Virus record (IMG/VR): IMGVR_UViG_3300042294_003214
Coordinates: 1-53,309 of that record
Source of the DNA: a virus
Length of the DNA stretch: 53,309 nucleotides
Reading direction: 5' to 3' (one strand)
The position numbers and the translations under genes were made by a program. A model generated the notes under the pieces. It worked only from the letters and a program-made list of their open reading frames with translations. It was not told where the DNA came from and did not search any database. This document shows positions 1-7,548 of this stretch, piece after piece (the stretch's first letter is position 1; the number at the start of each line of letters is the position of its first letter).

Positions 1-4
1 GGGG

Positions 5-295
5 TTAGTAACCGTTCTCTTTGATGAGGTCCTGACATTTCCTTACCATATCCTTGGGGGTTATGTGTTCACCACCATGGACATATAACCCCTCTATCTT
101 TGCATCCACACATGCCCACGCATCCATCCCTATTGGTTTTCGTTGGAAGGTTCTCTTCGCCTTCTCAAAATATAATGTTCCGAGTTCCACTTCCTCGTTG
201 AGAGAGATTACCATTCTTATTCTCCCCACCTCTATTACGTCCATTGCATATGACAATGTGTCCACAGTTATTTCCATGTGGATAAATATATTCAC
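5..295 (-). CDS. Hypothetical protein
   Basis: 96 residues if read from the first ATG, or 90 from the second ATG at 277. I do not recognise the family. The product is a compact mixed-charge protein ending at a clear stop near the left edge. A perfect DnaA box (277-285) lies in the first codons, so the shorter start is plausible, with the box in the upstream region. The DNA of this gene is near 45% GC, clearly higher than most of the window, and matches the GC-richer noncoding tract beside it. This hints at a different origin from the bulk of the genome. Confidence 0.6.
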   Translation of the reverse strand: MNIFIHMEITVDTLSYAMDVIEVGRIRMVISLNEEVELGTLYFEKAKRTFQRKPIGMDAWACVDAKIEGLYVHGGEHITPKDMVRKCQDLIKENGY

Positions 296-550
296 ATTGT
301 GAACAAAGTGAACAGATTAGGGTTACGGAACACATAAAATAAACTTATCCACAAATATACTTTTCCACATGACACTATGACAGGGGGATAAAAAGTTTGG
401 GGATGTGGGTAACTTTAGGGGTAAAAATTTGGATTTGTCAAAATGTCAGGGGACGCGTTAGCATGGGGATAATCCCCTGACCCCCTTTTGTGGTATTCCT
501 GTCACTACACTATCCCCCACTTTTTACCACCGATATGGTTATGTGGATAG
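277..550. other. Cluster of DnaA-box-like sites, candidate origin
   Basis: TTATCCACA occurs perfectly at 345-353 (+) and 277-285 (-). One-mismatch versions lie at 361-369 (TTTTCCACA, +) and 542-550 (TGTGGATAG, reading the other way). I noticed no other perfect copy in the window. The sites flank a 9-bp hairpin (445-453 with 473-481, arms GTCAGGGGA/TCCCCTGAC) and GGGGAT-rich text. This could be a replication origin or a host DnaA-binding region. The boxes are seen; the role is inferred. Confidence 0.35.
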
Positions 551-1110
551 TATAATGACCACTTTTTTCCCCCTGACGATAGTGTGAGGACCATATTTTT
601 ACTATATACGTTTTCCAGATAAAAAAGGAGTGTCTAGTGTAATGGGCGGTGAAACGAACGTAGTGAGTGTTACAGAGGGATTTTATCCCCCTTCAACGAG
701 TGTCGAAGACCGACTATAGGAGTGAACCGATAGGTTATTTAACCCCATACGTGGTGGATATTATATGTCCCTTCATAGTGGAGACAAGTCATGTGGTGAT
801 AAGTGGGAGACTAATGGACTCACATAAACATAGACCGTAGGTCTTATCTTACGAGTCCATCTCATTCCCCACACTATATGGTTAGGTCGTAGATAGTATG
901 TTATCTATTATCCGTAGGATATTGTCTTTTTATACTATATATTATCTAACCACTACATCACATGTCATATGTCTTGTCGTTTGGTGGGGACAAGTTATAA
1001 GGTGGGGGAATGTGAAAGGAATGAACGAAGGGAATGGTGTCACGAAGTAGACACCCATGGAGTGAGTGAATTAGTTTCACATTAACCACATACTCTTATA
1101 TTTATTTCAT
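301..1110. other. 800-bp noncoding region with strong hairpins
   Basis: No convincing ORF lies here. GC is about 47% in several 60-bp lines I counted, against roughly 30-33% in typical coding lines. Stem-loops include GTCAGGGGA/TCCCCTGAC (445-481), ATGGACTC/GAGTCCAT (814-821 with 853-860) enclosing AGACC-GTA-GGTCT (832-844), TAGATA/TATCTA near 893-910, and GGTGTC/GACACC (1036-1055). The nested stems at 814-860 look RNA-like. It may hold a structured noncoding RNA, an origin, or both. No T-rich terminator is evident. Confidence 0.4.
1099..1105 (+). promoter_or_regulatory. TATTTAT box, candidate late promoter
   Basis: TATTTAT stands a few bases before the ATG at 1111. The same box precedes most genes whose products carry the N-terminal tag. 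It resembles the reverse complement of the T4 late promoter TATAAATA. The role as a late promoter is inferred. Confidence 0.35.
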
Positions 1111-1551
1111 ATGAAAGTAACCATCACAGAATCTAAACTTACTAAAGTCATTCACAACTACATTAATATGTCATTTGAAGGATTTGATGATTCTTATTAT
1201 GATTGGGCTGAATTTAACTGTGGTATGGGTGTTTGTTGTGACCCTTATGCTGTAGGGTTTGTTCTACCTGATAGTGAATATAACGATTATCTATTTAAAT
1301 TGGTTAATAGTAAGTACTACGATGATGATGGTGATTACCCTTCCGAACTTAAAGGTGATTTACCTGAACCTTGTTATAATCCCCCTAATATAAATAACAA
1401 AGAGTTTGATACCATTATATTATCTGATGAGATGTATGAAAGGCTTGAGAGTTTGTTTGGAAGTGTGGATGTTTGGAGTGTACCTTTATTGACTATTATA
1501 AATGGAGTATTCAATACGAACGCATTGTCTTATACACATAGTTTTAGATAA
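1111..1551 (+). CDS. Tagged hypothetical protein (MKVTITES leader)
   Basis: 146 residues. The N-terminus MKVTITESKLTKVI belongs to the leader family shared with many unrelated proteins in this window (consensus near MKYIITESQ). The rest is acidic and rich in Tyr and Asp, with Cys residues near positions 37-43 (CGMGVCC), and resembles nothing I know. A TATTTAT box precedes the ATG. It converges on the 73-residue gene with no gap. By analogy with T4 internal proteins I infer a packaged virion protein cut near the leader. Confidence 0.75.
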   Translation: MKVTITESKLTKVIHNYINMSFEGFDDSYYDWAEFNCGMGVCCDPYAVGFVLPDSEYNDYLFKLVNSKYYDDDGDYPSELKGDLPEPCYNPPNINNKEFDTIILSDEMYERLESLFGSVDVWSVPLLTIINGVFNTNALSYTHSFR

Positions 1552-1773
1552 TTAATAACCCATCTCCTTTTGTAAATCAAACTCTTCTTTATCCGCTTCT
1601 GAATATATGTTAGTGTTTAACCAACGAGTAATCCCTGTATAAAAGTCAGGACCAATGTTATTCAAATAAGTCCAAACTAAATTAGTAGAATTCTCTTTGT
1701 CGTATGCATCTACAATTTCATACTGTTCTTGAGTTAAAATCTCCACGTTTTCGATTAGTTCTAAAGCTGTCAT
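1552..1773 (-). CDS. Hypothetical protein
   Basis: 73 residues, acidic, unknown family. It has no leader tag and is preceded by a textbook Bacteroidetes promoter at 1803-1833 with a 30-nt leader, so it is probably read by the host-type holoenzyme and separately from the tagged genes. It ends directly against the stop of the plus-strand neighbour. I cannot assign a function. Confidence 0.7.
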   Translation of the reverse strand: MTALELIENVEILTQEQYEIVDAYDKENSTNLVWTYLNNIGPDFYTGITRWLNTNIYSEADKEEFDLQKEMGY

Positions 1774-1802
1774 AGTTTTAAGTTGTCTTTATTTGTGAGA
1801 TA

Positions 1803-1833
1803 CAAAGATACCACAATTATTAATAACCCCAAA
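1803..1833 (-). promoter_or_regulatory. Bacteroidetes-type promoter
   Basis: On the minus strand TTTG (1833-1830), a 19-nt spacer, then TATCTTTG (1810-1803). This matches the known Bacteroidetes -33/-7 consensus TTTG-N19-TAnnTTTG and lies before the 73-residue gene. Confidence 0.8.
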
Positions 1834-1848
1834 CTTTTTTATAATAGA

Positions 1849-2442
1849 CTACAATTTGAATAAATCATTTCTTGTTAGGTCAGGATAATCCTCTATTGTA
1901 TCTTCATTATCCTTTGGCATTGACGACATTAACCACAATCCTTCTGCGGCATCAGGTGGTGTCATATACATATTCCATCCCATAAACTTTATATTATCTT
2001 GGGTATATGGTATTTCATCTCTACCTTCGTGTCTTGCTTTCTTAAACCATTTGTATGCCTCTTCATTATCAGTTAGAATCATTCCACCCTTTCTCATTTT
2101 TAGTGTCTTCTTGGGATGAAACGATAAACACATGAATGTATTTGGTATATACATATTTGAAGTGAATCTTCTTGCTGAATCATAAATTGGGTATGGTTTT
2201 AATTGATACAACCCTTTCCACTCCACATCATCAAAAGATAGTTTTCCCCCTGATGCCATTACAGCCTGTGGAACCGATAAGTAAGTCTTCTTAGGTATTG
2301 TAACATGTTCCACATTCAAGTATGTACAACATAAAAATAATGCATCAGTGCAATTATCTAATGCCACTGCGTATGGAGCTCCCGTATATTCGGCAATCTC
2401 CTCCTCAAACATTTGTACTATCTTATATGGATTGTGTTTCAT
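1849..2442 (-). CDS. Short DegT/DnrJ/EryC1-type sugar aminotransferase
   Basis: 197 residues with features of PLP-dependent sugar aminotransferases: an N-terminal segment ending in YAVALDNCTDALFL, a beta-strand region, and SFHPKKTLKMRKGGMILTDN near 110-130, which matches the family's SF..xK...GGm(i/v)T block with the PLP lysine. Family members usually have about 370-400 residues, so the C-terminal half is missing or replaced. It overlaps the acyltransferase gene by 20 nt and is last in a four-gene minus-strand operon for making or adding an unusual glycan. The short form may be a degenerate or specialised enzyme. Confidence 0.75.
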   Translation of the reverse strand: MKHNPYKIVQMFEEEIAEYTGAPYAVALDNCTDALFLCCTYLNVEHVTIPKKTYLSVPQAVMASGGKLSFDDVEWKGLYQLKPYPIYDSARRFTSNMYIPNTFMCLSFHPKKTLKMRKGGMILTDNEEAYKWFKKARHEGRDEIPYTQDNIKFMGWNMYMTPPDAAEGLWLMSSMPKDNEDTIEDYPDLTRNDLFKL

Positions 2443-3076
2443 TGTCTCTAATTATTTTACATGGATTACCGTAAGCAATTACATTATCGGGAATGTCTTT
2501 TGTTACAACTGAACCTGCACCTATTATGGAATTCTTTCCTATCTTTATCCCGTCAATTATATTTGCACCTATTCCTATTGTTGTTCCTTCTCCTATGGTT
2601 ACGTTTCCCGCAATGTTAACTCCTGGGTTGATAGAACAATAGTCACCGACGTTTGTATGATGACCTATGGAAACATGTCTGTTGATTGATACAAAGTCTC
2701 CTATGGTCGTGTGTGCGGCAATTGATACCTTTGAATTGATTAGAAGTCCACGACCAAGTTTACTCGTGTAAGAGATATCCAAACCATCATGAATTATATT
2801 CATGAATTTGTTCTTATCAGGATTTAATGTCTCCACGATTTTTATCTTATGTGATGGTTGATATACACCAAGAGCCATCAAGTCGTAGTCATCCATATTG
2901 ACCGTGTTAAACATTTCAATATTAAATCTATCATGTTCAAATGTGTTTAGGATTGGTAGATTCAAATTATTGTATACGTGAATATCAGGTTGTCTTGTAT
3001 TATGTGAATACAAGTTATCCAATATCATCGTAATGTTATTATCCCCCTTACCTAATATTAATAATTTTGTTGCCAT
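2423..3076 (-). CDS. NeuD/PglD-like hexapeptide-repeat acyltransferase
   Basis: 217 residues. The N-terminus (LLILGKGDNN) resembles the nucleotide- or sugar-binding domain of NeuD/PglD proteins. From about 100 onward it is a left-handed beta-helix of hexapeptide repeats such as SIGHHTNVGDYCSINPGVNI and TIGIGANIIDGIKIGKNSII, ending with AYGNPCKIIR. The His pair in SIGHH is where the catalytic base sits in PglD. The family moves acetyl or similar groups from acyl-CoA to an amino or hydroxyl group of a sugar. It overlaps both neighbours, so translation is probably coupled. Exact sugar unknown. Confidence 0.85.
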   Translation of the reverse strand: MATKLLILGKGDNNITMILDNLYSHNTRQPDIHVYNNLNLPILNTFEHDRFNIEMFNTVNMDDYDLMALGVYQPSHKIKIVETLNPDKNKFMNIIHDGLDISYTSKLGRGLLINSKVSIAAHTTIGDFVSINRHVSIGHHTNVGDYCSINPGVNIAGNVTIGEGTTIGIGANIIDGIKIGKNSIIGAGSVVTKDIPDNVIAYGNPCKIIRDNETQSI

Positions 3077-3875
3077 ATCCTTTTTCTCTTAATTCTTTTG
3101 ATGTATAGTGTTTCATGTCCAACTCATTCATTATCCTATGGGCACGTTTTAATAACTCCATATTTGTTGTCTTTACCTTATCTTTGTAATATAGATTATC
3201 TTCCAACCCGATTCTAATTCCATCAAAATCTAATAACCCGTATGTTGTACTCTTTAGTTGTTGTGAACCTATTCCACCCAAACAGGTAAATGAGTTTGAT
3301 GGTAGATTGTTTTTGATTGTTGATAAGGTACCCAAATCACATTGACCATTGTACATGTTTCCTAATATGATATTGATGTGATATGGTGGCTGTAATATGT
3401 TCTTTGAAATAATGTAATTTGTATAGTTTAACATCCCTGTATCAAAACATTCTATCTCAGGTTGAACCCCATACTTATCCATCTCATTGATTAAAGATAA
3501 TATCATCTCAGGTTGATTGATTGATGTCCCTGATGGAAAGTTTAATGATGACATTGTTAGTGAACCCATGTCAGGATATAATTGTAATACCTCCGACCTT
3601 TTTTCTAACTCAGGAAAGTTTCTTCCCGTTAATGATACACAAATTAATAGTTCAGGACAATATATTTTTATCCCCTCTATTATCCTTTGATATACTTCTT
3701 TCTTGTAGGTATTCTCTAATGTAACCTCATCTCTTGCATGTAAATGAACAATAGATATTCCAATCTCGTTTGCCTCATAAACTGAATCAATTATTTCATT
3801 TGGTGTTAATGGTGCAAATGAATTACTCCTTGTGGTTTGAGTTCCTGTTGGTGTGAAATTTATTATTTTTTTCAT
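3048..3875 (-). CDS. BKACE / DUF849 beta-keto acid cleavage enzyme
   Basis: 275 residues, normal length for the family. Visible motifs: IVHLHARD near 43-50 (the metal-binding HxH), CVSLTGR, SLNFPSGTS, EIECFDTGML, CLGGIGSQQ and GIRIGLEDN near 220, the last holding the conserved metal-ligand Glu. Known members use a divalent metal to react a beta-keto acid with acetyl-CoA, giving acetoacetate and a new acyl-CoA. Between a glycosyltransferase and a NeuD-type acyltransferase, the plausible job is to supply an unusual acyl-CoA for a sugar. It overlaps both neighbours by 4-29 nt. Family assignment is strong; substrate is unknown. Confidence 0.88.
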   Translation of the reverse strand: MKKIINFTPTGTQTTRSNSFAPLTPNEIIDSVYEANEIGISIVHLHARDEVTLENTYKKEVYQRIIEGIKIYCPELLICVSLTGRNFPELEKRSEVLQLYPDMGSLTMSSLNFPSGTSINQPEMILSLINEMDKYGVQPEIECFDTGMLNYTNYIISKNILQPPYHINIILGNMYNGQCDLGTLSTIKNNLPSNSFTCLGGIGSQQLKSTTYGLLDFDGIRIGLEDNLYYKDKVKTTNMELLKRAHRIMNELDMKHYTSKELREKGYGNKIINIR

Positions 3876-4825
3876 TCAATATCCATTATGTATGCCTTTA
3901 TTTTAAAAACCTCTCTAAACTTATCATCAAATGTTTTTTCATATATAACTTTTTTTAAATTGTCTATTCTTACATGATTTATATTGTCAAAAACTCCCAA
4001 ACTTCTTATATGCCAATGATTTGGTTTAACCGAAATATTAATTACTTTTTCTTTATTAACAATAACAACTATATTTTCTTCATTGTCATTTATTGAATTA
4101 TAAAAAATGTTTAAGGTTAAATCAATTGGGTTGTAATATAATGTGTAATGTAAATTTCTATTGTAAAATGCCTTACCTCTTTTGAATTTATCCTCAGATG
4201 GTTCATTTTGAAATAATACCTTTCCGTTATTCATGAAAAGATTTTTTGTAAAGAATTCTAATTGTTTTGGCTCAAGTACTTTCATTTCATTTTCAATGAA
4301 ATCTCTATTATAGTTTTTAAAATGTTCAGGTAATGAACTTACTTTAAAAGACTTAAAGGAACCAAAAAGAAATCCATCTTTTTTACCATTATCTGTACAT
4401 ATAACAGAATCGTATTCTTTAAGATAATCACTATTTTTATCAATCAAAGTTTTATCTAATAACTCACAATCATATTCAATATGATGAATATTGTCGTATC
4501 CAAAATTTATGGCAATTTGACTTACCATTGAAAACATTCTATAAATTGCAAATCCATAAAATGTTTTACTAAAAAATCTTGATTGTATTTTTTGATTATT
4601 AAAACTGAAATGATTATGCCCTAATAAATTATAATCATCGGACGTATCATTTAGATGGTCATAAAGATAATATTGACATTTTTTTTGAATATGTATTGGT
4701 ATATGTGAATGAGATATTAATGCAATATCTTTACCACATTGTAAAACCGAATCAACACATTTTTCCAAAACTCTTTCTTGTTCTTCTGTTGGACAAAAAG
4801 CTGTAATAAAAATTAAATCTTTCAT
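3872..4825 (-). CDS. Putative GT-A-like glycosyltransferase
   Basis: 317 residues. It begins with a beta strand and FITAFCPT, followed by CVDSVL and ALISHSHIP, as in GT-A glycosyltransferases. HHIEYDCEL near 114-122 looks like the acidic, metal-binding DxD-like segment. The C-terminal third is beta-rich. It is the first gene of the glycan operon and overlaps the next by 4 nt. A TATATTTG element lies upstream near 4862-4869, without a clear -33 box. I infer that it transfers the sugar shaped by the three downstream enzymes, onto phage DNA, a virion protein or a host surface polymer. Confidence 0.6.
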   Translation of the reverse strand: MKDLIFITAFCPTEEQERVLEKCVDSVLQCGKDIALISHSHIPIHIQKKCQYYLYDHLNDTSDDYNLLGHNHFSFNNQKIQSRFFSKTFYGFAIYRMFSMVSQIAINFGYDNIHHIEYDCELLDKTLIDKNSDYLKEYDSVICTDNGKKDGFLFGSFKSFKVSSLPEHFKNYNRDFIENEMKVLEPKQLEFFTKNLFMNNGKVLFQNEPSEDKFKRGKAFYNRNLHYTLYYNPIDLTLNIFYNSINDNEENIVVIVNKEKVINISVKPNHWHIRSLGVFDNINHVRIDNLKKVIYEKTFDDKFREVFKIKAYIMDIE

Positions 4826-4880
4826 ACATTTTCAAAAATAGAATAAAGATTGTGTTAGTCAAATATATCTTCACGATTTA

Positions 4881-4921
4881 ATTATCGTAATGTAGATTAT
4901 TGTAATATCCGTTACGATAAT
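4881..4921. promoter_or_regulatory. 10-bp perfect inverted repeat, candidate operator
   Basis: ATTATCGTAA (4881-4890) and TTACGATAAT (4912-4921) are exact inverted copies 21 nt apart, in the divergent space between the glycan operon and the next plus-strand gene. The spacing of about 31 bp centre to centre (three helical turns) suits a dimeric regulator or paired sites. Role inferred. Confidence 0.4.
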
Positions 4922-5027
4922 GGATAATCAGAGAATGAACGTATGTGCGGTGTGTGAGGGTTTATCCCGAACCTCACCCACAGAAGTGAATGAACTGAAT
5001 ATCTATTATCCCCACATATTTATTATT

Positions 5028-5291
5028 ATGACAAACAACGAAACCCTTAAAAGAATTATTCTCAGAATGATTGATGGTGAATACCCCATGATTAACGATA
5101 TTAAGGTTGTGTCTTATGATAATGAAGGGAAATACTATTATACTATATTCTTGGGAATTAAACCTGATGTTCTCATTGATTTGGATACAACAGAAATAAA
5201 ACAAAAGGTTAAAGAATTATTTAAATACGTTTATCCCCACGATACATTACAAAGTATTAGTTTCTACAACCCCGAACCAAGTTATTATTAA
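5028..5291 (+). CDS. Hypothetical protein
   Basis: 87 residues from the ATG at 5028, chosen because a TATTTAT box sits just before it, as with the other late-type genes. An ATG at 4920 gives a 123-residue product, but that ATG lies inside the inverted repeat 4881-4921, and the extra DNA also contains a GTGAGG/CCTCAC hairpin, so it looks like leader sequence. The protein starts MTNNETLKRIILRMIDGEYP and is otherwise unrecognised. Confidence 0.6.
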   Translation: MTNNETLKRIILRMIDGEYPMINDIKVVSYDNEGKYYYTIFLGIKPDVLIDLDTTEIKQKVKELFKYVYPHDTLQSISFYNPEPSYY

Positions 5292-5314
5292 TTTCTGTCG
5301 TTGTGTGGCTGGCG

Positions 5315-5839
5315 TTAATTATTTTTTAGATAATTGTCTATTTGCTGTTGTACTTCAGGGTCATTCCCCGTGTAAATAATATCAATAAGATAACGATGTA
5401 ATGGGTATATTTCATTTGTCATCACACGTTCTTCCAATTCATCGTTCTTCTTGTGATGTTCGTAATCAGGTTCAATTCCTTGGTAATTGAATGGTTCGAC
5501 CCTATACTTTGTTTTTAATTTATTTCTATCGACAACAAAGGTCATATTTGAATCTTCCAAAGGTGATTCCAATCCTATTCCTATCGTATAACCTGGTACC
5601 CAATTTTTATCTCTTGTAAAGGATATTGCGTTTTGATGTTTTGTTCTGGCTAATCGTTTGTCGTATGATAAGTAATCTCCTGATGGTAATGAACCCGCTC
5701 TTAATGCGTCACTATTGATTATATCTAATCCTCTGTTTGTTGAAGTCTTATGATATAACGGAACCCCTTTGATGTCATCAAACACTTCGTTTAACCCCAT
5801 CACTTCCTTAATCCTATTTATATTCTCTTGTAGTTTCAT
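5315..5839 (-). CDS. Tagged protein, possible ADP-ribosyltransferase-like fold
   Basis: 174 residues. The leader MKLQENINRIKEVMGLNE ends in an LxE site and is nearly the same as the leader of the upstream gene, though the bodies are unrelated. The body starts with PLYHKTSTNRGLDIINSDAL, later has AISFTRD and an ELEERV segment. A YH.T..-I start, an internal S/T strand and a late ExE are typical of ART-like folds, and T4 packages such an enzyme (Alt). The ART reading is an inference from motif order only. Start overlaps the upstream stop by 4 nt. Confidence 0.65.
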   Translation of the reverse strand: MKLQENINRIKEVMGLNEVFDDIKGVPLYHKTSTNRGLDIINSDALRAGSLPSGDYLSYDKRLARTKHQNAISFTRDKNWVPGYTIGIGLESPLEDSNMTFVVDRNKLKTKYRVEPFNYQGIEPDYEHHKKNDELEERVMTNEIYPLHRYLIDIIYTGNDPEVQQQIDNYLKNN

Positions 5840-6666
5840 TTCTTTATCTTTACACAGTTTGGGTATCTCTTACCAAACATTGTCTTCATACCCTTTTGAG
5901 TATATCCTTTCCAACACCTCTCGGTTAGTTCGCCCTCGGTTTGTTCTTCTTTCTCTCCACCCAAAACTTTTTTAAAGTTTTTAGGTAGTTCACTGAATTT
6001 AATTAACTTTACATTGACCATTTTGATATCATACTTGTTCGCCTTCTGTATTCTATGGTGACCATCAAGAATATATTTGATTAAACCCTTATCACTAACC
6101 AAAACAAGGACAGGATATTTTAAACTTGTCTTGTCAACCTTTTTCATCTCCTCAGGATTATCCCCGTGAAGAGCATGTTTCATAAGTTTTTTAGTTGACA
6201 TTTTGGTTACAGGAATATCTTTGGTAATCTTCAACAATTGTTTTAATGTAACCGTATCTTCTCCGTGTGTCCATTTATCATCCAAACCTTCTTTCTGTAA
6301 TCTAATTGTCTTTTCCTTTGACTTTTCTTTTACATTTTCAATATAATCATAAGCCCTTTTTAACCTTTGTTTTGTTTCAGGGTCTTTGGCGTTCTGATAA
6401 GCCGCTCTTACTCTTTGATGAATAAGATTTATTATTTGAGATTGTCTATTATGTGGTTTTGATTTAAAACTATCTTTATTTAATGTGTCAATAATGTCTT
6501 CTTTTGTTCTGAACTTTACTGATACAGTATCACTTGGATTTTCATCTGTATATAATCTTCTGTCAGAACCTTCAGGTTTTTTACCTGTTCCTGTTTTCGG
6601 GTCTTTACCTTCAGTAATAACCCCCATCATTTCTTTGATTCTATTTATATTCTCTTGTAAGTTCAT
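5836..6666 (-). CDS. Tagged ParB-like nuclease-domain protein
   Basis: 276 residues. The leader MNLQENINRIKEMMGVITEG carries LQE, IKE and ITE sites. A basic, helical region follows, then a ParB/sulfiredoxin-like core near 145-230 with YPVLVLVSDKG and the hallmark ILDGHHRIQKA. The C-terminus CWKGYTQKGMKTMFG...PNC is a small Cys-containing tail that I know from other viral proteins with a CW.GY...G.K...PNC pattern. A TATTTATAA box precedes the start. Plausibly a packaged DNA-binding or nuclease-like protein. Confidence 0.75.
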   Translation of the reverse strand: MNLQENINRIKEMMGVITEGKDPKTGTGKKPEGSDRRLYTDENPSDTVSVKFRTKEDIIDTLNKDSFKSKPHNRQSQIINLIHQRVRAAYQNAKDPETKQRLKRAYDYIENVKEKSKEKTIRLQKEGLDDKWTHGEDTVTLKQLLKITKDIPVTKMSTKKLMKHALHGDNPEEMKKVDKTSLKYPVLVLVSDKGLIKYILDGHHRIQKANKYDIKMVNVKLIKFSELPKNFKKVLGGEKEEQTEGELTERCWKGYTQKGMKTMFGKRYPNCVKIKK

Positions 6667-6669
6667 TAT

Positions 6670-6678
6670 TTATAAATA
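6670..6678 (-). promoter_or_regulatory. TATTTATAA box, candidate late promoter
   Basis: The minus strand reads GTATTTATAAATAATG into the start at 6666. Same box as before other tagged genes. Role inferred. Confidence 0.35.
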
Positions 6679-6725
6679 CCTTTGTCTTTATTAAATAATT
6701 TGATTATACTTATTAAAATAGAAAT

Positions 6726-7043
6726 ATGAATTGTAATTTAGATTTAGTTGAGAAATACCTTAAGAAGGAATTTCCATATGTTGTTAAAATAAAAAGTTTG
6801 GTTGAGTCTTCTCCTGTAGTATCGTTTTCAGGTACAACTCATAATGTCGCGCCAAATTTTGATATGAAGATTTTTATTAAAGATAGTTTCTTTTCTCAAC
6901 TTGAAAATAACGGGCCTCTTAGTAATACTATACTAACTTCATTCACCAAAGAATGTGCACAAATAGTAAAAAGTATTTGTCCCGAAGTTAATATCTCATC
7001 AGAATTGTTAATAGTAACATTTATTTCAGATACCGAGATTTAA
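6726..7043 (+). CDS. Hypothetical protein
   Basis: 105 residues, unknown family. It begins MNCNLDLVEKYLKKEFPYVV and has an alternating pattern (VKIKSLVESSPVVSF, MKIFIKDSFF, LLIVTFISD) that suggests a small alpha/beta fold. No leader tag. It is divergent from the ParB-like gene across 59 bp that holds the TATTTATAAATA box, which is almost symmetric and could serve both directions. Confidence 0.65.
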   Translation: MNCNLDLVEKYLKKEFPYVVKIKSLVESSPVVSFSGTTHNVAPNFDMKIFIKDSFFSQLENNGPLSNTILTSFTKECAQIVKSICPEVNISSELLIVTFISDTEI

Positions 7044-7066
7044 AATCTTTTTCGTATATTTGTGGT

Positions 7067-7339
7067 ATGGAAAAATTACTTCTACTCTTAACTATTCGCG
7101 CATTTGTTCGTAATACAGACGAATCAATTAAAATTTATAATGCATTGTTTTCTGATCAAAAACCTGTCAAACCATCTATCACAGGCACCACAAATAAACC
7201 AATAGTTGAGGTTAAAAAACCATCCAAACGAGATGAACTATTGGAATCTCTAACTTACTTAAAAAGTAAAAAGGTTAAAACCAAACAAGATAAAGATTCT
7301 ATTGGTGTTCTTGAATCTGTTCTAAAGAATATGGCGTAG
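7067..7339 (+). CDS. Hypothetical protein with N-terminal hydrophobic helix
   Basis: 90 residues. MEKLLLLLTIRAFV could be a short membrane helix or signal anchor, followed by a Pro/Lys-rich linker and a helical, basic C-terminus. A TATATTTG -7-like element at 7055-7062 ends only 4 nt before the ATG, so the transcript may be nearly leaderless; no good -33 box is seen. Its end overlaps the convergent gene by 41 nt. Function unknown. Confidence 0.6.
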   Translation: MEKLLLLLTIRAFVRNTDESIKIYNALFSDQKPVKPSITGTTNKPIVEVKKPSKRDELLESLTYLKSKKVKTKQDKDSIGVLESVLKNMA

Positions 7340-7505
7340 TGATTAAATCTTTAATTACGTCTAACTTTACGTTCATTTTATAACCCCCATTAAATAATTC
7401 AACATATATGTCAGGATTTGTTGGGACATAATAAAAATCATTTATTACCCATGTCTTATCCATATAGTCAATTTGTTTACCTATAACTTTAAATGCATCT
7501 CTCAT
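7299..7505 (-). CDS. Hypothetical protein
   Basis: 68 residues. A small beta-rich protein (FKVIGKQIDYMDKTWVIND, DIYVELFNGGYKMNVKL), perhaps a small barrel of the kind that follows SH3-like or OB folds, though I recognise no family. Convergent with and overlapping the 90-residue gene by 41 nt. Its short upstream space is shared with the divergent tagged gene at 7549. Confidence 0.6.
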   Translation of the reverse strand: MRDAFKVIGKQIDYMDKTWVINDFYYVPTNPDIYVELFNGGYKMNVKLDVIKDLITTPYSLEQIQEHQ

Positions 7506-7536
7506 AATAATATATATATATTTAAATGATTATATA

Positions 7537-7545
7537 TATTTATAA
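7537..7545 (+). promoter_or_regulatory. TATTTATAA box, candidate late promoter
   Basis: TATTTATAA ends 3 nt before the ATG at 7549, in a longer TA-repeat tract. Shared with other tagged genes. Role inferred. Confidence 0.35.
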
Positions 7546-7548
7546 AAT

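Noticed and set aside
54-302. Plus-strand ORF opposite the first gene
   Set aside because: Pro/Ser/His-rich shadow of the minus-strand gene with no supporting signal.
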